The notes: a model not told the origin generated them from the sequence alone. A stretch of 64,000 nt of DNA from Mesostigma viride (GCA_009746045.1 RPFO01000584.1:156001-220000), one strand, 5' to 3'; shown: positions 44,501 to 58,663, counted from the stretch's first letter. Translations and numbers: made by a program.

Positions 44501-47500
44501 TGAGGGTCAGGATGTGGAAGGAACCGTCATTACCAGGCAAGCGTGGCAAGTGGCAAGATGGGCAGGTAACCCATGTTGAGAAGCTAACCATTCTTGTCTG
44601 GTGGCTTTGGAGAGTAATCCCAAGCACGTGTACAGGCTATCCTGGGCTCACGTCAAGGAGAGAAGGCCAACTGCAATCTGGCCTGAAGACGGCCCTGATC
44701 CTCCCTTGGAGGGAGATGAGCAGGATGAGAGCCAGGCAGCAGATGCTAACCCACCATGCTTGGATTATGGTCTGTCCTGGATGGATGAGGGTGAGCAGGA
44801 GTCTGCTGAGACGTCTGTCACAAGGCCAGAGGTGGCCAGGGCTGCACCACAGTCCAGGGGGCTGCTTATGGCGGACATCATTCGAGCTCTGCAGAACAGC
44901 AAGCGTGATCCCAAGGTATCTAAGCTCACGGGATGGGGGTCATGTGGGGCACCAGCACTAGAAGTGGATACCAACTCACAGGTGTCCATTCTAAGGGTAG
45001 AGGATGCTGCAGGCTTGCAGTGGTCATCCCCTAGCTGCCTAGCTGTGTCTGATTTCTCTGGGAATGTGTCCATGAAGATCTTGGGAGAAGTGAGTGTGCC
45101 TATCCTGGGGGTGCCCACCACGTTCAGTGTGGTTGAAGGGTATCAGGGGCCTGCCATTCTAGGTCAGAACTTCTTGTGCTTACCAGGGGTGAGGATATCC
45201 TCTGAGGAGCTAGCATTAGAAGGGCAGGGCCGCCTTCCCTTGCAGAGATATCGCTACTCCCAGGGTCTTAGTGTGGCTGTAAGGGCTGTGAGGGGTCTAG
45301 AGGCAGAGGGTCCTGATACAAAGGAGCCCATTGCTGGGGACCTGCTGATCCTCCCTACTACGTTTGACCCACGTGAGTTGGGTGTGCAGAGGTACCAGAT
45401 CCCAGGAACGAGTCCTGTACCTTGGCGCAAGCTAGTGGAGATGATGCAAAGCCCCAAGATGGCTAAGGCATGGACTCTTGGCTTTGTTGCTTCTGGGCAT
45501 GAGTGGATAGTTGCCAACTGTGCAGAGCCTGTGGATGTCCTCCCTGAGGATCACCAGCTGCTCAGGTTGATGTTTGTCCTCAAGCTCAAGGAGGTAGATG
45601 GCGTGCAGGTGCCACATGTTAGACCAGTTGTGACTGAGTACCATGGCACTGGACAGTTAGCAGATGAGGAGCTTTACACACCAGGGATGCTGCATGATAC
45701 ATGGAGGATTTTGTTGTGCATTTACTTGTCTTTTCTGCAGAAGGGGATACCCTATAGCTCTGTGTTGGTAGATTTCAAGAGGGCTTTTCTTAAGGGTGAT
45801 CAGCAGGAAGCACAGGATACTTGGCGCACAATACCCCCTTTCTTTGTTAAGGTGCCTGCAGTGTGGAGGGCAGAGCTGAAGACGAGGTATTTGAGGATTC
45901 TCAAAGGCGTGGAAGGCCTTAGATCGAGTCCCATCATCTGGAGGAAGAGCTTGGAGAAGTACCTCAGGTCTGTCTGTGGTCTCTCAGTCTCTCCAGTTGA
46001 TCCTTGTCTGTTTCAGGGTAGCTATGAGGGGCTGCCAGCGTTTGCCTCCCTGCATGGTGATGATCTGCATCTCCTGGGCCATCCCACTTGGCAAGAGTTG
46101 ACTCTGGCCAGGATCCAGAAACGGTTTGAACTGGGTAAGATCCAGTACATGGTTGAGAATGAGCCCATGGTGTTTTGTGGAATGCAGGCGACCTTGGTCC
46201 ATCAGCAGGGTACATGGTCCATCCAGCTGGAGGGTGGTAAGGATTATCCTCAGCAGATCATAGATGCCTTGCAGGAGCCCATCACCCAGGCCAGATGTGC
46301 AACAATACGAGGTATGTTGGCATGGCTGGCCAGCATTTGTGCTCCTGACCTGTTGGTACTGAGTCGGTTGACCGATTCCCAACTGGTTGAGGTGGGTGCT
46401 GAGAGAGTGGTAGAGGCTGTTCGCATGTCTCCCCCTCTCATGCTGGGTCCTTTGGATTTGTACAGGCCTTTTGACATGATGCTCTATGTGGACAGTTCTA
46501 TGGATAGTAGGAAGGTCACAGAGGTCAGGGGCCGTGCAGCAGCATTAATATCCCTGGTGCAGGAACAGTCCTCTCTGGTCTGCTGGTACAGTCGGTTGCA
46601 AAACAGGGTAACTCCCAGCAGTGACATTGCTGAGTGCAGGGCAATCTGTGAAGGGCTTCATACTGCTCTTTACTTGAGGGAGCTATTTTACCAGCTATGT
46701 CAAGTGGCTTCCTGTCGGTTGCAGATGCACACACTGGTAAGAACTGACAGCATGGGCATGGTGCAGTTTGTGCACAGGCAGCTGGCCAGGAGCAGGGACC
46801 TTGATTATTTGTTGCTCAAGGAAATGTCTTGCTTAGCTAACATTGAACATGTGGCTGGCGTGGACAACCCTGCAGATGCTCTCACCAAGCTGGAGGAGAA
46901 GGCTGAGCTGCAATACCCTTTGCTTCGTGGGCTCATGGCCTCCAAGGGGGGAGGGCCAGAGTAGACCAAACAGCCTTGCTCTAGGTGGGAGGCATCCCAG
47001 TGGGCTGGGCAGCCACGTGGTGGCTGACAGCAGGTCCTTCAGAGTTCAGACACACTCTGCTGGACAGGGGTCAGGGTGGAGTCACTCCCCTGGCTGAGAA
47101 TTTCGCCTGGCTCTGTCATGGAGCTGCAGAAGAGTCTTAAGGACTTTGTAATGGGCCTTGGGTCTTCATGGAATGGACCCTGCAAGGGCAGCCCAAGTGT
47201 TGGCTCTAACAGGTTGCTGTACATTTGTATATATTCTCTGTAACCAACCTGTTGCATGCTAATAAAATCCCTGGTTGTGTGACCATGTTGGACGTGGTTG
47301 CCAGGGGCCTCACTATGGGTTATACTCTTTATAATAAAACATAATCTTGTTATTGTCATGTCTTGTTGTTTGTGATGCTCAGTTCCAGGAGCTGATCCAA
47401 ACCTGGAGGATATGGGGTGGGGTTCGATTCCCCAGCTGACCTCAGCCTGGCATGTATGAATCCTGAGTTTATCCCTCAGTGAGGACATGGGCTCCCCATG

Positions 47501-47900
47501 TGTTGCCTAACATTTGTCAGGGCTCTCTAAGTCTTTGGAAGGATTCAAAAGATAAAGGAGGCTCCGTGGCGGGCGCCATATGAACGGGCGCCTGTGATAA
47601 CTGGATGACCAGGAACTCACAATAGTACGTTCATGGACTCCTCTATCCAAACTCCTCTGACTAAGTGAAGACCTAACTTTAATCTACACCAGGTTCCCAA
47701 AGAAAGGGTTGGGATGTCATGTGGGTCAGAGGGCAACCTTTGAACCAATGAGCAGGCCTAGCTAATATTTGGAGGCACCTCAGGTTCCAAAAGAAAAGGC
47801 AGGTCTGGTCTCTGGGAGGGATCAGATGTCTGAAGGCTTGTGGGGACAGTGGCTGATAGGTTCTCAGGCTGGTCCAAGCTCCAAAACAAGAAAGGGTTGG

Positions 47901-48553
47901 AGTTAGCATATTGGGGCACCAATGGATGCAGGTTGAGGAGACCTTTCCAACGCCGTGTCAACCGCCTAGAACAGACAAGGGACTAGAAAGATATCAGGTC
48001 CCGATCGAAGTACTGCCGACCGGTGGGCGAGGGCGGTGCACTCTCAGGGCATAGTGGACAGGACACGTGGCAGGCCGTGCCTGCACAGGCTTAGCCTGAA
48101 CTCTCACGTGACTGGGACACAGTGTACTGAGGGCTCAACGGTCCTGTGGCTAGTAGAAGCCAGTAGCCAGCCAGCAGGTCTGCAAGGATGTAAGTCCATG
48201 CAGGACTGTGGCAGGTCCTGTGCTGTCCTAGACACAGGATAGCCAGAGATTCCTGTATGCTGCCTGCAACGAGGATGCAGGGCAGCGATACGAGGCTCTG
48301 GCAATGTAGCGTTGCCCAGCGTTAATTGCTCATGACCGAGGAACAAGGATGGAACGAGGTTGCATATAGCTCGAGGCTCAACGAGGCAACGAGCGTCTTC
48401 ACACACGAACCTTGGTCGTCACGACGAGTGGCGAGCCTATCGAGGGTCGTAGGCCTGGTGTGAGGATAAAGGTTGCTAGCCAGCAGCCTAGGGTCATTCC
48501 AGCCGGCAAGGACCAGGAGCTCACAAGCTCTGCTGACGAGTTGCTGCGCAAAT
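47901..48553 (+). repeat. right LTR of the copia-like element
   Basis: 653 bases, partner of the left LTR. It is preceded by a short purine-rich tract (AAGAAAGGG, around 47889) that fits a plus-strand primer site. It is followed directly by the GTGGA target duplication. Confidence 0.93.
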
Positions 48554-49620
48554 GTGGAGGTGGCCGGTGTGGTGCTCCGCCCATGCAAGTCCGCCCATGC
48601 AGGTGGAGGGAGCATCCGGCTGGCCGGGCCAGCAGTCTGATGCCGGCTGGGCAGCGATGTCCTTCACCGCCTGGGCGGTGAGGCCGGCGGTGTCGTGCAA
48701 GCACTCAAGGGCGGTGGCGGCACTGGCTTGGAGGCGCTTGTCGAGGTCGAGGAGCTGGGCCTTGATGTCGGCAGTGGAGGCGGAAAGGGCAGCCGGTGGA
48801 GGTGGAGGCGACAGGTCAGTGGTGGAAAGGTGAGGGAGCTCAGTAGCCAGCGTGCCTCCCATTGCCGCCCACATCGGCAGCAAGGGGGGTTGCACGTGTA
48901 GCTGGAAGGCTTCTGTAAGGATGGAACGGAGTGGGGGGGCGGAGATGGATGGAGCCCAGATCTCGCCATCAGAGCGCATGAGAAGGGAGTTGAGAATGAT
49001 GTGCTGGAGTTGGGGGCAGGTGCACCCGAGCAGAGCGTCGGTGTTAAACCACCATTTGCCGTCCGGGGTGATGAGGAGATTGATGTCGTGGAGATGGAGG
49101 CGCAGGTCGTAAAGCGAGGCGTAGTCCCCGAGGAAGAGGCAATGCAGGGCAGTTGCCGGCCGGACATGTCGGTCCAGTCGTGATCGTCGACCTTAAAAAG
49201 TTGGGGCCGAAAGCGCGGTAACTTCTGTGGGGCGCGAAAACCCTCCTGTTTTGTCGGCTGGGCGACTGCGTTTAGGATCAGGCGATGCCGATATGGCGAG
49301 GCCGCAAGTACGAGCCGAGTGCACTACCAACGCTTGAGTAGCTAGTGACCTAGCTCGAGCTGCCTGGCAGGCCGGGCACTAAACTACAGCCGGAGCTGCA
49401 GGCGAATTTTCTTGGCTCATCGCAGCCGCCAGCTAGGCTGCGTGGCTTAGTCGAGCGTTTGCTCGTCATAACATTGCGTAATAGTTTCCGAAAAATATAT
49501 CAGCGTATGCGTCTTAGAAAGACGAAGCGATAGTGATATTCACGGCCAAATTTGGTGCCCAAACGTGAAAGTTATGAGCTCCGCCGTCAGCCATGGCCCA
49601 CGGCTACCTCGTGGCTCGTG

Positions 49621-50084
49621 ACCTTTACATGCGGGCTGGTGACCTTTCCACCCCATTAAGAATTAAAATAAAATGATAATATGCCTCCGTTGGGAGATCA
49701 TGGAGCACATATTCCTTGATGGGTGGGTGGAGGTGGAGGAAGCCGCGTAATCGAACTAACTCTAAGATTTCTAGTCTATAAAATCCTAACTACACTATAC
49801 TCAGCAAAACGCCCCTTTCTCTTGAGGGGGGGGGTGGCTTGCCCACAGGGGCTGGCGTGTGAGCCTGGACAATCTTCTGCCACCGCTTCTTGTTCTGCAT
49901 GGCAGTCCAAAGAAGGGAGAGGGAGTGGATGCGGTGTTCAAACTGAGCTGGGACCACTAGGTCCCAGGGGGGGACAACATCTGGATGTACTAGTAGTTCA
50001 TGGCAGGTTTACGTACCAAGCTTCCTGGGAATGTCCTTGGGGCCAGGCCAGCTGGTCAAAATATGGTCCACCCCATGACAGGCC
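49621..50084. other. unassigned stretch
   Basis: About 460 bases between two LINE copies with no gene recognised. It includes a short G-rich run (about 49826-49836). Confidence 0.4.
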
Positions 50085-50262
50085 TTAATTGACCTCTGAG
50101 ACATCATGGTGGTGCAGGTGCCCTTGGTGCACCTAGAGCAAGTGTCGTTTACATTCCCACCCTTGCAGGAAGTAGCCCAGAATGTATTAAAAGCCATAAT
50201 ATGCCCCTTCTCTGGGATGTGCTACATATACTCCCAACGGAGTTATGTTCCTAATTAAATGA
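50085..50262 (+). repeat. LINE 3' UTR copy
   Basis: A 3' end of the ORF1-only LINE family (GTATTAAAAGCCA, then GGAGTTATGTTCC), truncated at its 5' side and ending in AATTAAAT. Compared with the copy at 9238 it has a three-base insertion after AAAGCCAT. Confidence 0.75.
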
Positions 50263-50453
50263 AAGGTGAAGAGAACATTGGAACAACCTACCTGACGCAT
50301 GTGCCACCAACGCATTGTGTCCAGCACAATGCACACTGCCTCCTGATTTCTAACAAGCACGAGCCACTTTCTTTAGGAGACAGGTGCCAGCTTGTCAGTG
50401 TCTGGCGACAACTAATGTGCCGCTGCTCGCACTTATTATTAGCTCGCACTATC

Positions 50454-51911
50454 CACGAGCCACGAGGTAGCCATGGCTGACGGCGGAGCTCATAACTTTC
50501 ATGTTTGAGCGCCGAATTCGACTGTGAATATGACTATCGCTTCGTCTTTTTAAGACGCACATGCTGATATAATTTTCCGAAGCTATTACGCAAAATATGA
50601 CGAGCAAACACTCCTCGACGCAACGCAGCCTGGCGGCTGCGCTCGGCAATGAAAATACGCGACTGCAGCTCCGGCTGCAGCTTCGCCCTCAGGTCCGGCA
50701 GGCAGCGTTGACACTTAGTCGCGCACTGGTGGTCGCCCCAAACCCTCCCGGGCTTAATGCCTCGCCTTTCGCATCGCCTGACCCTAAACGCAGCTGCCCA
50801 GCCGACAAAACAGGAGGGTTCTCACGCCCCACAGAACCGCGCGCTTTCGGCCCCAGGCTTTCAAGGTCGACGATCACGCCTGGACCAACATGTCCGGCCG
50901 GCAACTGCCCTGCATTGCCTCTTCTACGGGGGCTACACCTCGCTTTGGCGACCTGTGCCTCCATCTCTACGACATCAATCGCCTCATCACCCCGGACGGC
51001 AAATGGTGGTATAACACCGACGCTCTGCTCGGGTGCACCCGCCCCCAACTCCAGCACATCATTCTCAACTCCCTTCTCATGCGCTCTGATGGCGAGATCT
51101 GGGCTCCATCCATCTCTGCCCCCACACTCCATTCCATCCTTACGGAAGCCTTTCAGCAGCACGTGACCCCCCTTGCTGCCGATGTGGCAGCAATGGGCGG
51201 CACACTGGCTACTGAGCTCCCTCACCTTTCCACCACCGTCGCCTCCACCTCCACTGCCATTTCCGCCTCCACCGCCTCCACTGCCGACGTCAAGGCCCAG
51301 CTCCTTGACCTCGACAAGCGCCTCCAAGCCACCGCCACCGCCCTTGAGTGCTTGCATGACACCGCCGGCCTCACCGCCCAGGCGGTGAAGGACATCGCTG
51401 CCCAGCCGGCATCTGCTGGCCCGGCCAGCGATGCTCCCTCCACCTGGGCGGACTTGCTTAACAAGCATCATACCACCTCCACCACCTCCACCATTGCGGC
51501 ACAGCTCAAGCAACAAGCCCTCGACCTTCGTGAGGAGGCCGCCATCACCCATGCAGCGCAGCCACAATGTCATCGTCAAGCACTTCGACCATCCAGTAGG
51601 TGACACCTCAACGACTGTTCTCACGGGCGCGACATTCTTGCCCCCGTGCAACTCACTGGTGAGCTGCGGATGTCGGCTGTCCGCCTCCCCCGCGCGCGGG
51701 GTAAGGCTGGCCCTGCACCCGTGCTCCTCACCTTTTTAAGTACTGTACAAGGCGGACAAGCTGTTGTTCCTTAATTAATTAAATGCCGCAAGAAGCTCTT
51801 GGGGACTCGCTTCACGCTGGACGACGACTTGACCCTGGCCCAGCAACAGCGGCGACGCGAGCTATGGCCGACCTACCTTCAGCTCCGGCAGAGCGCAGGG
51901 GGGAAGCCGGT
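50454..51911 (+). mobile_element. ORF1-only LINE, plus copy 2
   Basis: 5' UTR from 50454 (CACGAGCCACGAGG). The ORF1 start is at 50597 (MTSKHSSTQRSLAAAL). A central domain follows at about 50890-51170 (MSGRQLPCIASS ... LHLYDINRLITPDGKWW), then a Ser/Thr/Ala-rich stretch with coiled-coil potential (about 51230-51540; VKAQLLDLDKRLQ, LKQQALDLREEA). The C-terminal RNA-binding-like domain is at about 51650-51900. The frame changes once or twice, so this copy is not functional. It is cut at 51911 by a TTAA repeat and does not reach the 3' UTR. Confidence 0.8.
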
Positions 51912-51978
51912 ATTAATTAATTAATTAATTAATTAATTAATTAATTAATCAATTAATTAATTAATTGATTAATTAGAC
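51912..51978. repeat. TTAA/ATTA microsatellite
   Basis: About 66 bases of AATT-type repeat with two base substitutions, directly after the truncated LINE ORF1. It resembles the simple tails of the LINEs here but sits inside the coding region, so it marks a later rearrangement or repeat expansion. Confidence 0.9.
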
Positions 51979-52150
51979 TCGTGCTCCCGTTGGGGAGTCA
52001 CAGAGCATTAACCCGGGTTAACCCCGATGGATGGATGGATGGGTGCAAACAGTCCTACCAGTCTAATCTATCTACATCAGCTACCTACTACAACATCTAT
52101 CTAAACATGTTCATCACTAACTACAACATCTATCTAAACAACATCACGCT
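51979..52150. other. short spacer with ACAACATCTATCTAAACA repeats
   Basis: Contains a GATG run (52028-52042) and two copies of ACAACATCTATCTAAACA (about 52090 and 52123). No gene is seen. Confidence 0.5.
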
Positions 52151-52314
52151 ACCCGAGGCTTTTGCTTGGCTTTTTGCATAGCCAGCACCACATCTTTCAG
52201 GCCCACACCTCTATGCTTAGTGAGGCTAGAGGGGACCACATCTGCCTGTCCTAAGGATGGAGAGGCAATAGATGTGGTGCTGGCTATGCAAAAAGCCAAG
52301 CAAAAGCCTCGGGT
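52151..52314. repeat. 45-bp perfect inverted repeat (foldback)
   Basis: Arms 52151-52195 and 52270-52314 are exact reverse complements, with a 74-base spacer. The right arm is retroelement coding sequence (AMQKAKQKPRV); the left arm is an inverted copy of it. The foldback marks the left border of the copia-like pol fragment. Confidence 0.95.
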
Positions 52315-53608
52315 GTCCAAGCTCAGCCAGTTGGGGGAGTCCGAGTGCGCTGCACTAGAAGTAGATACCAATGCAGAGGTCTCCATCATGGGTTCTCAGC
52401 ATACAGGGCAGCGGCAGATTGGCCAGTCTAGCTGTTCCTGCATGGGTGTCTGACTTTAGTGGCAGGGTTCATCTGAAAGTGGTAGGAGAAATCATCTTGC
52501 CATTTATGGGTGAAGTAGATGTTTCCTTCCTGGTGCTAGAAGATTATAATGGCCCCATCATTTTGGGTCAGAATTTTCTTTGCACCCCTGGAATTGTGGT
52601 TGTGTCTCATAGCCTTATTCGTAAGGGTAGGGGTAACATTCCACTGAGTAATTTCGGGGCCCTGGATTTTAATTTTAATACTGTGAAAGCGATCAAGAAT
52701 GTGCAGTGGCCTGAGGATCAGATTCCTGTGGCTTCCAGTCTTGTGATGCCAGCTGCTCTTCACCCTAGCAGTATTGGTGTTACTAAGAGATCACTGGCTG
52801 CTCATTCTCCTCTTAGCTATGATCAGCTTGTCCAGGAAATGAGTTCTCCTCTGATGTTTGAGGCCTGGAGGCTAGCATTTGCCAAGGCCCTAGAGGAGTG
52901 GTTGCAGTTTGACTACTGTCAGCCTGTGAATGAAGTTCCCCCATACAGTACACGGTTGAAGCTCAGATTCGTCATCAAGCGGAAGGAAGTGGAGGGGGTG
53001 TCTATTCCCCATGTGCGTCCAGTTCTTAATGAAAACCGTGGTACTGGGGATCTTCTGGGCGAGGAGTTGTATACACCTGGGATGCTACATGATACATGGC
53101 GTATTTTATTGTGCCTGTATGTCGGTATGCTGAACCAGGGTGCTGATATGTCTTCAGTTCTGCTAGATTTCAAGAGAGCATTTCTGAAGGGTGACCCCAG
53201 TGCGGCTTAGCAGGTGTGGCATTGTGAAACTCCATTTCATGTGCCAGTTCCTGTAGCCTGGCAGGCAGAGCTCCAGTCTAACTACCTGCTGATTCTGAAG
53301 GGTCTAGAAGGTCTCAGGTCCAGTCCCATCATTTGGAGGCTCACCTTGGAAGACTTCTTGAATAAGCACTGTGGGTTGAAGGTGTCATCTGTGGACCCAT
53401 GTTTATTGCTGGGTAGGTGGCATGATTTACCTGTGTATGCTAGCCTGCATGGTGATGACTTGCACTTGATTGCTCCCACTAAGTGGTTGAGTCAGTTTGT
53501 GCCCATCATTAATGAAGCATTTCCTTTGGGAAAAGGAATTGTGGCAGAAGCCTGGAGAGGCTGTCACGTTCTGTGGAATGCAGGCTACATTGCTTCAGGA
53601 GGGGAGTC
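52200..53608 (+). mobile_element. copia-like pol fossil: protease and reverse transcriptase
   Basis: A diverged relative of the 40157-48553 element. It carries a retropepsin-like region (about 52320-52590; LEVDTNAEVSIM, IILGQNFLCTPG) followed directly by copia-type reverse transcriptase blocks (about 52800-53540; HVRPVLNENRGTG, VLLDFKRAFLKGD, SLHGDDLHL). Protease sits immediately before reverse transcriptase, as in the fuller element. RNase H is absent because another LTR begins at 53609. It is broken, with a few breaks. Confidence 0.8.
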
Positions 53609-54785
53609 AGTTAACGCCAAGCGCATTGGCGTGTTCCTGATTCGGCATATCTCTGCGATTCCAGCGGCACCGGAACGAGTTCATTCCGACAAGTATCAAG
53701 AAAGTTATGGCGTTCCGACTTCCCGGTCGCGCGCGAGCGCGAGCCGGCTGTTCGTCTAAGTCGGACGTGAATATTTGCCGACGACATATGGGGTCGACAG
53801 TAATTCCTGGGCTGACAGGAATTAGGTGCTGAACCTACGACGGTATTGGATTAATACGTCGTACGCAGGAAATAGGAACCTTAACCTGTGGTCTGTTGGT
53901 ACCGCAGGCTTAGTCCTGGACTTCTAGGTGCAGATGCAATAGTCACTGTGGACTGTGCTCTGTGGTCACTGTACCTGTATGGCAGACCTACTGTATAGGA
54001 ACTGGGCGCTGTACAGGTAGTGAATACTGTACCGGGAGTGTTATTACTGAGCAGGCCTCCTAGGCTGCTCAGGACTAGCAAAGCACAGTGCACAAGTATA
54101 TAAAGAATAGGCCAGTGCCAATTGGGCATCTCTCTTGCGAGCCCGCCTCATGTGTGTTGCCTTGACTTGGCAAACTCGTGTACAAGCCTCAAGTGTGTGA
54201 GCGCTGTAACATTATCCAATTTTAACAAAGCTCCGTTTCCAACCATATTCACACATTGCTGCATTGCAACCATATCCTTATACATTGCGTTTAAAAAATG
54301 TTAACTCAAATTACAAGCAGTCTTGACGGAACGGCCAGGAGGGTCGTTGCTGTTTGCTGCGCGCAGCGTTGACGACGCGAGAAGCTCGTCAGGTGTCAAA
54401 TGGTGCAGGAAGAACAACGGCAGCAGAATTTCCGGTTTCATCGGCAGTCTGCTGGTGGTTCCATTTCGCCTGAATTGCGTCGTGTGGTTCGAGATTTATC
54501 TTTATTGCTTGCAGATCGTCCACCTGTTAATCGCGACTTTGTGCAATTCGTCGACGACCAGGTCGAGGATTGGGAGCGCATTCTGCAGCACGTCCAAACC
54601 ATCGTCGTTCCGGCACACCGGAGCGTCGACGACATCGAGCAAGAGCTGCACGGTCTGGTCGGGATCCAGACTGTGATTACAGCCTTAGTTGACCGGGTGC
54701 GTGCGGAGTTGGCGGCCAGGCGAGGAGAAGCTGCGGAGCCAGCTGGTGCGGTGCGACACGAGTTCGTGCAGGCAGCAGCGTAGTG
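53609..54785 (+). mobile_element. copia-like LTR plus ORF0, copy C
   Basis: An LTR starting AGTTAACGCC at 53609 inside the preceding pol fossil, with a TATA-like box (AGTATATAAAGAA, about 54095). It is followed by an ORF0-type frame at 54400-54783 (MVQEEQRQQNFRF, then helical SVDDIEQELHGLVGIQ). The LTR start shares AAGTTATG(A/G)CGTT with the LTR at 1043. The element stops where the minus-strand copy begins, at about 54786, so the two meet tail to tail. Gag and pol are absent. Confidence 0.65.
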
Positions 54786-55593
54786 ATGCCCAGTTTTGTA
54801 AATTTCTCTGGTAGCCGGTGAGCGAAGAGATGGCGTTGTCCAGCTCCTCGATGGCAGTGGTGACTTCGTTCACCGACCGCAAACCTCCACGCACCTGGAC
54901 CGTAAATTGCGACAAAATGTTGCGAATCTGGTCCAACGGCGCGCGTATAGCCGGCACCAGCTGCGGCAACTGGGGGTCCTCGGGGAAATCCCCGAGCAAT
55001 GGAAGAACTGCGCGCTGCCGACGATGAAGTTCGTCGAGCGATATCGTGACCTCGTCAAGCAATTGCTGCCACGACGGCGCAGCCGGTCTTGGTAAAGGAT
55101 CAGCCGGCGGTGCGGCTATCTCCTCATCGCCGGGAATTCGGAATTCTTCAGAATTTGGCATATTTGGAACGAGGCGTGTAATACGAGTTGTATGAGAGTG
55201 AATGCCAAGAATTCCGCCATGGTTCTTGCAGGAAGTTGCCTTTATTAATAACAAGGAACACAGACGTAAGTCACGTCACTTCCAAGACTGCACGCAGCAC
55301 AGACGACAGGGTCGCAGTGCCAAGAGAACGTGCACGCAAGAACTAGCGTCCCGGTGCGACCAAGTCACACATATAGGTTGTTAGGGACGCGTCCAAGTAT
55401 TCAGCTGCACTGTCACAGCTGAACTGTCAATCAATTGATTACACAGACTCTGGCACGAGCTGGTGGCCGCAAGTTTGCTCAGTTGGCCAAGAGTTTGCTC
55501 ACTTGGGTGCCAAACTCACAAAGTAACGTAAAATCAACGAAATAACTGCATACAATTAGCCTTTTGGCCTAGCCCATTCAATTATTCCGTCAA

Positions 55594-55621
55594 CCCCCCC
55601 CCCCCCCCCCCCCCCCCCCCC
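55594..55621 (+). repeat. poly-C run, 28 bases
   Basis: An uninterrupted C homopolymer inside the DNA element, downstream of the cargo gene's stop. The true length may be misjudged by sequencing. Confidence 0.9.
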
Positions 55622-55822
55622 TTATTCCCGCTGGTCTAGTACAAAAGCCTGAATTCCTGGCTGCCTGAGCTTGGGAGGCAGCCGTTGATTCTAAACAAAT
55701 GCCATGCCAGTTGTAACAACTCCTTGGAATAATTTCAGTGAAACAAGTAATAATTCATGCAAGCTCACACCATTTGCAGCTGAGTCATGATACATATTGT
55801 AAGCACTTTTGTAGTGCCATTC

Positions 55823-58338
<2,516 letters not shown>

Positions 58339-58520
58339 TTCCGCTTGTTCTCACCCACCGATCTCACCTTAAAACGTGTTCAACAGTTGCTTTCACCTGT
58401 TTGAATTCAAAGTGCAGTGCAGTCCGTTAAACCCAAAATGCCGAGCACGCATAAAATGCCTCGCTACAACGGTAGTTGCGACTGATGCGCGGCTGTTCAG
58501 AAAGGACGGAGAATCCAAAA

Positions 58521-58663
58521 GTGCCTAGGCAAATCTAAAAATGCCTAGGCATTTTTATTGCGACCAATTCGTTGCTGTTCAGATCTAGTTCACGGAAAAA
58601 ATGCCTAGGCATTTTTAGATTTGAGATCTAGTCCTGCCTAGGCGAATCCAAAAGTGCCTAGGC
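58521..58663 (-). promoter_or_regulatory. five TGCCTAGGC palindrome boxes upstream of the cargo gene
   Basis: Copies at 58521-58530, 58541-58550, 58601-58610, 58634-58643 and 58654-58663; those at 58541 and 58601 extend to AAAAATGCCTAGGCATTTTT. They lie 180-330 bases upstream of the cargo gene's ATG and inside the DNA element's end. They could be binding sites for a dimeric protein (transcription factor or transposase). The function is inferred only from position and symmetry. Confidence 0.55.

Larger units (their letters stand above)
40157..48553 (+). mobile_element. copia-like LTR retrotransposon, nearly whole
   Basis: An 8.4-kb element flanked by the five-base duplication GTGGA (40152-40156 and 48554-48558). 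LTRs lie at 40157-40816 and 47901-48553. Parts in order: ORF0 (40842-41540), gag with a CCHC knuckle (about 42420-43371; CFGCGRTGHWRRDC), integrase (about 43750-44450; QVDIQHIRGMYLLVGVDRFS, QGAVERSIREVK), retropepsin-like protease (about 44930-45230; LEVDTNSQVSIL, ILGQNFL), copia-type reverse transcriptase (about 45400-46200; VLVDFKRAFLKGD, LHGDDLHLLG) and RNase H (about 46460-46920; MLYVDSSMD, SSDIAECRAICEG, DNPADALTK). The LTRs differ at only a few places, so the insertion is recent. It looks close to whole, with about one or two breaks. Confidence 0.9.
39226..49620 (-). mobile_element. ORF1-only LINE, minus copy, split by a copia-like element
   Basis: The minus-strand element starts at 49620 (5' UTR, CACGAGCCACGAGG) and covers ORF1 down to 48559. 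It is interrupted by the copia-like insertion 40157-48553 and resumes at 40156 down to 39226. The inner part encodes the ORF1 C-terminus (about 39640-39970), then the shared 3' UTR. The net length is about 2.0 kb: 5' UTR, ORF1, 3' UTR, with no endonuclease or reverse transcriptase. Small insertions disturb the frame, so this copy is dead. Confidence 0.8.
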
